Positions 7,328 through 12,470 of a stretch of DNA of 12,470 nt are shown piece by piece. Both the position numbers and the translations under genes were made by a program. Position 1 is the first letter of the stretch. Each line of letters begins with the position of its first letter. Location of the stretch: the NCBI GenBank assembly GCA_024811115.1, contig JAKOGH010000648.1, positions 1 through 12,470 on the forward strand, given 5' to 3'. The notes below the pieces were generated by a model. The model saw only the letters and a program-made list of their open reading frames with translations. It did not search any database and was not told the origin of the DNA. Source of the stretch: Terana coerulea (Eukaryota > Basidiomycota > Agaricomycetes > Polyporales > Phanerochaetaceae).

Positions 7328-7616
7328 TGTTGAGTCAGATAGACGCCGTAGCGCTCTGCTCACATCTTCTCTATTGTTCTACCAGGTTCCACCATGACGA
7401 TGCCTATTGTCTATTGTCCTGGTACCTATTTGTGTCTGTTTGTAGTACAGCCACCCAGTATTGTATATAAGGCAGCCCTCTGCGCCATGCTAAAAAGACT
7501 CTTACAACTCTCAACCCACTAACGTGTGTATCTACCAACCTACAGGTGAGTAACCATCCTAGCTTCCTCTAGGCCTCGGTAGGAGTGTACGCCGCTGTAT
7601 GCGCTGCACTTCTACA
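7328..7616 (+). repeat. Copia 3' LTR
   Basis: This 289-bp copy of the 5' LTR starts TGTTGAG and ends CTTCTACA, with intact TG...CA ends. The TATA box at 7461-7470 and the three CTATTGT units are kept. It carries CTACAG directly followed by GTGAGT (about 7540-7551), that is, an acceptor-like and a donor-like splice site back to back. The 5' LTR has lost the acceptor half. Confidence 0.95.
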
Positions 7617-7993
7617 CCCGATGAGAAGGACTGATAAGCCCAAGCCGTCGTCGGCTCAAGCGGTGTTCTGACGGAATGGAGAGCATCCATCGCGTGGTCG
7701 AATCCTCGTTCATGAAACTTCTCAAGGGTTTTCAGGCGGCTCAAGCGAAAGCACAGACGTGAAGAGCCTAGAATCATTTCTCAATTACTGTTGTACCATA
7801 GTGTTAGACGAATCATCGCAATGTTATTCTGAAGGGGCGTCTGCTGAGCAGCGTGGCGGTTCAACACCGTGCTTAATTCCCGTTCATTACCAGAAAACAC
7901 GTCTGCACCGATAGTAGAAAGAACCTGTGCCAAAACCCAAATGGGTAAGAGAAGTTCCATGGACTCCGGCGTGGATCCATCAGTGGACCACGT
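7617..7993 (+). other. Unassigned segment between Copia 3' LTR and Gypsy Gag remnant
   Basis: I recognise no family here. On the + strand a short frame from ATG 7676 to TGA 7760 gives a helical, Gln/Ala-rich peptide with SFMKLLKGFQAAQAKAQ, which could be part of a Gag N-terminus. The minus strand has a 108-codon open frame (7781-8107) without a known motif, partly opposite the Gag remnant. If this is Gypsy Gag, it is far shorter than the usual 300 or so residues, so most has been lost. Confidence 0.35.
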
Positions 7994-8145
7994 CACGATG
8001 CCGAAGCGGCTGTTAAGATTCTGGAAGGATGGGTGCATGCAAAGCGTCAGGGTAGATGCCACGCTAGCAAGCGCCCAAAATATTGCTTCTATGTCGAGAC
8101 GAAGCAACTATATACCTTCGAGAATTAAAGAGTCGCCCGAGATAT
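7994..8145 (+). pseudogene. Gypsy Gag C-terminus with decayed zinc knuckle
   Basis: Gag nucleocapsid would bind element RNA. One frame from 7994 gives HDAEAAVKILEGWVHAKRQG and leads to KYCFY (8078-8092). Dropping two bases at 8093-8094 continues as RDEATIYLRELKSRPR. Placed against the usual CCHC knuckle (C-x2-C-x4-H-x4-C with CFYC and GH), this looks like a worn copy: the first Cys is kept at 8084-8086, while the second Cys, Gly-His and last Cys are changed. Its position just before the protease fits. The reading depends on one assumed frameshift. Confidence 0.45.
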
Positions 8146-8570
8146 ATCCGAGGCCGAAAAGGCAATCAGATTGATGTCCCAATGATCGTCACTACATTGG
8201 ACACCTCTGAATCCTTTCGGTAAAAGCTCTACTAGACTCCGGATGCACCGGATCTTCTATTGATCAGACCTTTGTATAGGCACACGGCATTGCAACGACC
8301 AAATTGCCTGTTCCAATTCCAGTGTACAACGCTGACGGCAGTCATAATGTCGGCGGTCCAATCACAGAATGTGTCGATCTCAAAGTTAAGATCCAGGATC
8401 ACGTGGAGCGAATGTCATTCGCTATTACAAACCTTGGGAACACGTCCATTTTCCTCGGTTATGAGTGGTTGGAATTACACAACCCATCAATCAACTGGAA
8501 AGATCGCACACTCCAGTTTGATAGATGTCCAGCCACTTGTGATTACGTACAACGCCTAATTGACATTGAG
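8146..8570 (+). pseudogene. Gypsy aspartic protease
   Basis: The retropepsin begins with GNQIDVPMIVTTLDTSESF; a base is then lost near 8218 and the frame resumes VKALLDSGCTGSSID with catalytic Asp at 8235-8237 (DSG form). A TAG at 8277-8279 interrupts it five codons later. The rest is open from 8280: KLPVPIPVYNADGSHNVGG, then AITNLGNTSIFLGYEWL and HNPSINWKDRTLQFDRCP, which are hallmarks of a protease family widespread in mushroom-forming fungi. Confidence 0.88.
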
Positions 8571-9580
8571 GATGACGAACACGAAATCCCGAATGATCCG
8601 GAGGCTCATCTTGAGGAGGGGAACAAATCTTCGCTTTCGACTGGCAGCGCTCACGTCGCAACAGGCGGCGCTCACATCCGCGCTAAAACCAATGTGGCTA
8701 TGGATCTGGCAATCGAAGAAAACGCAAAAAAGCAAAGAAACCGTTCGAGGAACTCGTCCCTGAGCACTATCACGAGTACAAGGACGTCTTTGCTAAAGAA
8801 AACTTCGATTCGCTACCAGAACGACGCCCGTGGGACCACGCGATTGAGCTAACGCCAGGCGCTACGCCAGTGGGAGGAAAATCGTACCCTCACACGCTAG
8901 ATGAACAGAAAGCGCTAGACGACTTCCTAGAAGAGAACCTTCGATCGGACGTATCCCAGCCCTTCTAAGTCACCCTGGGCAGCCCTCGTTCTTCTTTGTC
9001 AAGAAGAAGGATGGCTCGCTTCGACCTGTACAGGACTACCATAAGCTTAACGATTTAACCATCAAGAATCGTTACCCACTTCCTTTGATCCAGGAACTGG
9101 TAGACAAGCTGAAAGGGTCCAAGTACTTCCGAAGTTAGGCGTCAGATGGGGCTACAACAACATTCGGATCGAGGAAGGCTGACGAAGAGAAAGCGGCGTT
9201 CATCACAAACCGTGGACTCTTGAACCCCTAGTCATGTTCTTGGTCTCACCAATTCGCCGGCCACGTTCCAGACAATGATGAACGGCATCTTCCGAGATCT
9301 GATCCAGGAAGGACACGTGATGGTCTACATCGACAACATTATGATCTATACCAAGGATCTGGAAGAACATCGCCGCATTGTGCAACGAGTTCTGGGCGTA
9401 ATGCGAGAACACCGGTTGTACCTCAAGGCAGAGAAGTCGCGAATTCGAGCGGCTTGAGATCGAATACCTCGGCATGATCATCTTTGAAGGACAAGTCCAG
9501 ATGGATCCAGTTAAAGTAGAAGGCGTCAAGAAATGGCCGAAGCCCACGTGCAAGCGGGACATTCAGGCGTTCCTCGGCTT
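8571..9580 (+). pseudogene. Gypsy reverse transcriptase, catalytic residues lost
   Basis: A spacer with AMDLAIEENAKKQ leads, after a frameshift, to ELVPEHYHEYKDVFAKENFD (8750-8810) and LPERRPWDHAIEL, the typical Gypsy RT entry. [20 protein letters not shown] and [17 protein letters not shown] follow (near 8990-9110). Motif A reads [10 protein letters not shown] (9132-9160): the catalytic Asp of KLDVRWG is Gly (GGC at 9138-9140). Motif B GLTNSPATFQTMMN is kept at 9242-9283. Motif C reads YIDN (9326-9337), with Asn for the second Asp. The thumb-like LKAEKSR, EYLGMI and FLGFTNFYRRFIKDF follow. Fungal Gypsy elements with a DN in motif C may exist naturally, so that change is less telling than the one in motif A. 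Confidence 0.92.
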
Positions 9581-10130
9581 TACCAACTTCTACCGACGAT
9601 TCATCAAAGACTTTGGCAAGATCGCGAAGCCACTCACCTCACTCGCGGCAATGCCACATTCGTATGGAACCCCGAGCAAGCCCGAAGCCTTTGAAGAACT
9701 CAAGAACGCATCTGCTCCGCCCCAGTCCTAGCAATGCCCGCGGATGAGGACAAGTTCCGGGTGAATGTGACGCTTCGGACTTCGCCTACGGTGCAACCCT
9801 TAATATCAGGATGGCAAATGGAAGCCTGTCGCATTTCTCTCTAAAGCGTTCACAGCCACCGAAGCGCAACTACGAGATCTCGATAAGGAACTCATGTCTA
9901 TCATGTCGGCCGCTTGACGAATGGCGCCCAGTACCTGTGGGGCGCTCGGCAGGACTTCGAGATCTGGACGGATCGCAGAACTTGGGTACTTCCGGAAGCC
10001 GCAGAAGCTGAACCGGCGGCAAGCACGTTGGTGTGCCGAACTTGCAGTATCACTTCCTGCTTGGCACAAACACGGTCGGACCAGCGGAAGGCAGATGGAC
10101 TCGCGACAGGCCGGGATATGAGAATGGAAA
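9581..10130 (+). pseudogene. Gypsy RNase H
   Basis: The RNase H domain starts with AKPLTSLA and FVWNPEQA-like residues, then AFEELK. Catalytic residues can be followed across frames: first Asp in CDASDFAYGAT (9769-9771), Glu in DKELMSI (9888-9890) and Asp in IWTDRRT (9971-9973). YFRKPQKLNRRQARW (about 9985-10030) is the strongly conserved end of this domain in fungal chromoviruses. A Cys/Trp-containing stretch then runs to integrase. Four or more frame changes occur. Confidence 0.88.
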
Positions 10131-10570
10131 GGGCGATAAACGCAGACATTGTAGTATTAAAACCAGAACACTTTCGCGAACTATCTCTACGTAGCATAGA
10201 TCAGCACATGCTTGACGGACCAGCCACGGAATGGCTCGTAGATATTAAAAAACACAAAGCCAATAAGGACAAAGTAGTTACGATAGCGCTAGCAAAGAAG
10301 GAGACGGACTGGAAGGGAAGACGAAGAGGATTAGTTACCTGGAAAGATCGTATCTACGTCCGCGTACATCGGAAACTTCGCGAACAGATCATCAAGCATC
10401 GCGCGACTGCGTACCTCATCGGACATCCGGGCCAACGCAAGACCCACGAGTTGATCACGCGCAACTACTGGTGGCCGCGTATTCAGCGGAGACATTAGGA
10501 AGTCACGTCGAGGGATGTGTTGACTGTCGGAAAACCAAGGTTCACACCGGATCCAAACTCAGCCCGCTTG
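10131..10570 (+). pseudogene. Gypsy integrase, zinc-binding domain
   Basis: After RSIDQHMLDGPATEWLVD, a tether common in this family, the H2C2 domain reads LREQIIKHRATAYLIGHPG with His at 10397-10399 and 10424-10426, then THELITRNYWWPRIQ, and Cys in GCVDC at 10516-10518 and 10525-10527. A frameshift and a TAG at 10496-10498 fall between the His pair and the Cys pair. All four metal ligands are kept. Confidence 0.9.
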
Positions 10571-11390
10571 TGCGAGCGAGATTGCCTCTTGACCTGGGAG
10601 ATCATTTCTGTCGACAAAATTGGTCCACTCCCTCCGTCACTAGGATTCCGATGCTATCATTGTGATTGTCTGTATGTTCTCCAAACAGATAATCTGCATC
10701 CCTCCACCATCGAGCTCAACGCGCGAGGATGGAGCAAAATTCCTGCGTGACCAGTTGTCGCCCATCACGGCATTAGCGGAAGATTGTTAGCGATCGAGGA
10801 GCAGAGTTCAAGAACGAGTACATATCTGAACTCTATAAGTCTCTGGGAATCAAAGCCAAGCATCGCGGCCTATCGTCGCGGGCCGACGGTCGGGCGGAGC
10901 GGATTAACGCTGAAGTCGAACAGTACCTTCGACTTTTCATCAACTACCGACAATCCGATTGGGCCGAATGGCTACCCCCGCATCGTTCTCGTACAACAAC
11001 AAGTCAACAGCTCAGCCAGAACAAACTCCATTCTTACGTCGGCAAAGGCTATCACCCTAACTCCGGAAGCGAACCCTACCGGGGTAAAGAAGAAACCGTG
11101 AGAGACTTTGTAGATCGGATGAAATCGATCACGAGAAGAAAGCGCGGGCAGCCATCGGATTAGCACAGGAGACGATGAAGCGCTTGTGATCGACGGAAAG
11201 GGAAGACAAGTGAATACAAGCCGGGAGACCTGGTATGGCTTGAAGGACCAACATCACAACCGATCGACCGATGAAGAAGCTCGACAACAGCGCTACGGCC
11301 CGTTTAAAGTTAAACAAAACACGGCGCCTCAAACTACGAGCTTGAACTTCCCAAAGCATGGAGAAAGATCTATCCCACGGTCAGTGAGAT
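10571..11390 (+). pseudogene. Gypsy integrase, catalytic core and GPY/F module
   Basis: The core joins element cDNA to the target. Asp 1 is in ISVDKIGPLPPS (10613-10615), Asp 2 in VSDRGAEFKNEYISELY (GAT at 10792-10794) and Glu in DGRAERINAEVEQYLR (10897-10899). Asp 2 and Glu share a frame and are 35 codons apart, one less than in a DD35E core, so a codon seems to have dropped in the AYRPQ-like loop. FINYRQSDWAEWL follows. The C-terminal module shows KPGDLVWLEG (near 11220-11250) and RYGPFKV (11291-11311), the GPY/F motif. The stretch 11040-11390 is the most eroded part. Confidence 0.88.
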
Positions 11391-11651
11391 GTGGCTCTCA
11401 CCGTTCGAGAGCCCTCCTTCGAATCCCAGGCACGTGAACCCGAAATACCCGATCTAATTGATGGACAAGAAGAACATGAGGTCGAAGAGATCCTGGACGC
11501 TAAGCTAGACAAGGGAATTCTCGAATACAAGGTTCTATGGAAGCACGAAACCGGTCAGCGCAAGTACACATGGGAACCGCGATCCGACCTCACCCGCTGT
11601 CAAGATCTCATCGATGCCTTCTGGCGTGCAGGCGCCCTCGTCGTTGATTAA
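11391..11651 (+). pseudogene. Gypsy chromodomain (end of Pol)
   Basis: The last frame of Pol is open from 11391 to TAA 11649-11651. After a Pro-rich link (ESQAREPEIPDLIDGQ) comes a chromodomain at about 11472-11635: HEVEEILDAK, LEYKVLWKHETGQ and YTWEPRSDL, then DLIDAFW. Integrase chromodomains steer insertion towards marked chromatin in chromoviruses. Of the three aromatic cage positions, the first holds His rather than Tyr/Phe and the last is lost (WKHET in place of WKGY/W), which matches the cage-less type known from many elements. Confidence 0.88.
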
Positions 11652-11787
11652 TTCCCGTTGCGTTCGGCCCAACGTCAATCAATTCATCGGGCATATCGGT
11701 TCCAGGCTTTACAATTGGGAAATAGGTCGTACAGATAGAGACGCCGAGTTCTATAGATCACGCGGACGTGATCCTTAGAGAGGGTTA
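11652..11787 (+). other. Gypsy 3' untranslated region with polypurine tract and inverted repeats
   Basis: Between the Pol stop and the LTR lie 136 bases. A 7-bp perfect stem, GATCACG/CGTGATC, with 4-base loop stands at 11756-11773. The purine tract AGAGAGGG at 11777-11784, then TTA, precedes the LTR. A 10-bp arm, TAGAGACGCC (11736-11745), pairs with GGCGTCTCTA inside the LTR (11803-11812). Confidence 0.8.
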
Positions 11788-11964
11788 TGTCATGAACTTC
11801 TGGGCGTCTCTAGGGTATTCTTTTCATTTCCATTGTCTTCTACCCCTATCTATTGTTCTCTCATCGATACTCGTGGTTTCCGTATGTTTCTCTATTGTTC
11901 TGGACCGCTCTAGTACATACACGAGGGATACCGGGTGGTCTTGTACAGTTTAGGACTACACATG

Positions 11965-11970
11965 TATAAG
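11965..11970 (+). promoter_or_regulatory. TATA box of Gypsy LTR
   Basis: TATAAG lies 177 bases into the LTR. Transcription would be expected to begin near 11995, just at the foot of the stem-loop at 11998-12039. As a 3' LTR promoter it could drive rightward transcription into the flank. Confidence 0.6.
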
Positions 11971-11997
11971 TAGCTACCGTCTGCAACAGAGAAAGCC

Positions 11998-12039
11998 AGT
12001 CTCGAGCTGGTCTGTTCCCCAGCTAGTTACTCGGAGACT
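11998..12039 (+). repeat. Two-tier stem-loop at predicted R region
   Basis: The outer arms AGTCTCGAG (11998-12006) and CTCGGAGACT (12030-12039) pair with one bulged G. The inner arms AGCTGG (12005-12010) and CCAGCT (12019-12024) pair perfectly around an 8-base loop. The two tiers share AG at 12005-12006, so they partly compete or stack. Confidence 0.65.
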
Positions 12040-12106
12040 GCACCACTATTTCCGTCCCCAGTTGAGAGCGTCGCACCTGGTACAGTTGTACTAGTTGTTG
12101 TTGACA

Positions 12107-12470
12107 TTGGGCTCTTTCGCTGGTAGTCGCGTCTTTTCGAACCTTTGCAAACGGCAATTCAACTATGAACTGGCCTCATACACTCCGAGGAGCCATATCA
12201 TGCAGTCCGCACCTCATTCTCATCTCCTAGTTGTGTAGTGGCGCATATTCTTCTACTCATATACTCGCACTTGCTTCTGCCGTGACAAAGTTTTAGTTGG
12301 CTTCCCGTCTTATGTTATGGCCACTGCTTGAAGCTGTCATGTATATATGTCACTTTAATTCGGTATAACATTATAGAAGTGAAACTACGCGCATACAGGG
12401 AGCTCCAAGTGTCAAATGCGAGGCGAGGCAGCAGCTGTAAGTGAGTGGGCGCGGTCACGTGCGAGCGATC
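12107..12470. other. Unassigned 3' flank
   Basis: No coding frame with a known motif, RNA gene or repeat is seen. The stretch near 12350-12375 is AT-rich (TATATATG at 12341-12348), and the last 60 bases are GC-richer. It may be host DNA at the Gypsy insertion site. Confidence 0.5.

Larger units (their letters stand above)
1177..7616 (+). mobile_element. Ty1/Copia LTR retrotransposon, structurally complete, coding region broken
   Basis: Two direct LTRs bracket a tRNA primer site, a Gag region and a Pol region in the order protease, integrase, reverse transcriptase, RNase H. Integrase before reverse transcriptase defines the Copia superfamily. A polypurine tract lies directly before the 3' LTR. 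Total length is about 6.4 kb, in the usual range for fungal Copia elements. Many single-base frameshifts and a few stops break the polyprotein, so this copy cannot act on its own as written. The five bases before the 5' LTR (CACTA) and after the 3' LTR (CCCGA) agree at only three positions, so no clean target-site duplication is visible. Confidence 0.95.
7994..12106 (+). mobile_element. Ty3/Gypsy chromovirus, 5'-truncated and broken
   Basis: Domains run zinc knuckle, protease, reverse transcriptase, RNase H, integrase, chromodomain, polypurine tract, LTR. Reverse transcriptase before integrase defines Gypsy, and the chromodomain places it among chromoviruses. The 5' LTR, primer site and most of Gag are absent, so the element is either truncated or was cut by another event, and no target-site duplication can be tested. 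More than a dozen frame changes and several stops break Pol. Confidence 0.92.
11788..12106 (+). repeat. Gypsy 3' LTR
   Basis: This 319-bp stretch starts TGTCATGAAC and ends TTGTTGACA, so its ends form the inverted repeat TGTCA...TGACA. It directly follows a polypurine tract. It holds two CTATTGT units (11850-11856, 11892-11898), a TATA box (11965-11970) and a stem-loop where transcription should start. No second copy is present in the window, so the right border rests on the inverted repeat alone. Confidence 0.8.

Noticed and set aside
7781..8107. Minus-strand frame of 108 codons with a hydrophobic start
   Set aside because: It overlaps the + strand Gag zinc-knuckle remnant, which fits the domain order of the Gypsy element. 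No family match is recognised.
9326..9337. YIDN as proof of inactivation by itself
   Set aside because: I am not certain that YIDD is the norm in this fungal Gypsy lineage, so only the motif A Gly is treated as a clear loss.
11732..11746. Similarity of CAGATAGAGACGCCG to the start of the Copia LTR (CAGATAGACGCCG)
   Set aside because: The match is 13 bases with a two-base insertion and does not extend. It is short enough to be chance, and the stretch is better explained as one arm of the inverted repeat.
1177..12106. RIP-type (C to T) mutation as cause of decay
   Set aside because: The breaks are mostly small indels. Only single cases such as TAG at 6838-6840 and 8277-8279 fit a transition, and there is no general AT bias.
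1..12470. CRISPR array, toxin-antitoxin, defence island or biosynthetic cluster
   Set aside because: No regularly spaced repeats, no bacterial gene structure and no such domains were seen. All recognisable coding sequence belongs to LTR retrotransposons.

Overview
The window reads as repeat-rich DNA from a fungus, most likely a basidiomycete. Reasons: it holds a Ty1/Copia and a Ty3/Gypsy LTR retrotransposon of fungal type, candidate introns are 53-62 nt with GTNNGT donors, CTAAC branch points and YAG acceptors, and there are no bacterial operons or ribosome binding sites. I found no intact host gene, tRNA, rRNA or CRISPR array, and nothing that looks like a defence or biosynthetic system. It is best described as two adjoining, decayed retrotransposons with flanks of unknown nature.

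Layout. 1-1016: no recognisable gene. 1017-1176: possibly the start of a third LTR (purine tract followed by TGTCACGG), cut by the next element. 1177-7616: a structurally complete Copia element, with 5' LTR (1177-1461), primer site matching the anticodon arm of initiator tRNA-Met, Gag (from 1665), protease (DSGA), integrase (HHCC and DDE), reverse transcriptase (YVDD), RNase H, polypurine tract and 3' LTR (7328-7616). 7617-7993: unassigned. 7994-12106: the 3' part of a Gypsy chromovirus, with the Gag zinc-knuckle remnant, protease, reverse transcriptase, RNase H, integrase, a C-terminal chromodomain, polypurine tract and 3' LTR (TGTCA...TGACA). Its 5' LTR and most of Gag are not seen. 12107-12470: no recognisable gene.

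In both elements Gag-Pol is broken by many one- or two-base frameshifts and a few stop codons, yet domain order and most catalytic residues can be followed from frame to frame. The two Copia LTRs remain very similar, and their differences include nearly as many indels as substitutions. That suggests either a young defective copy or indel errors in the assembly.

The observations most worth following: (a) a 53-nt intron-like segment at the Gag/protease junction of the Copia element, whose removal puts the two frames together; (b) a perfect 10-bp GAAA-tetraloop hairpin between integrase and reverse transcriptase; (c) a 14-base motif with repeated CTATTGT units shared by the U3 regions of the two unrelated LTR families; (d) stem-loops at the Gypsy polypurine tract and the predicted start of its transcript.
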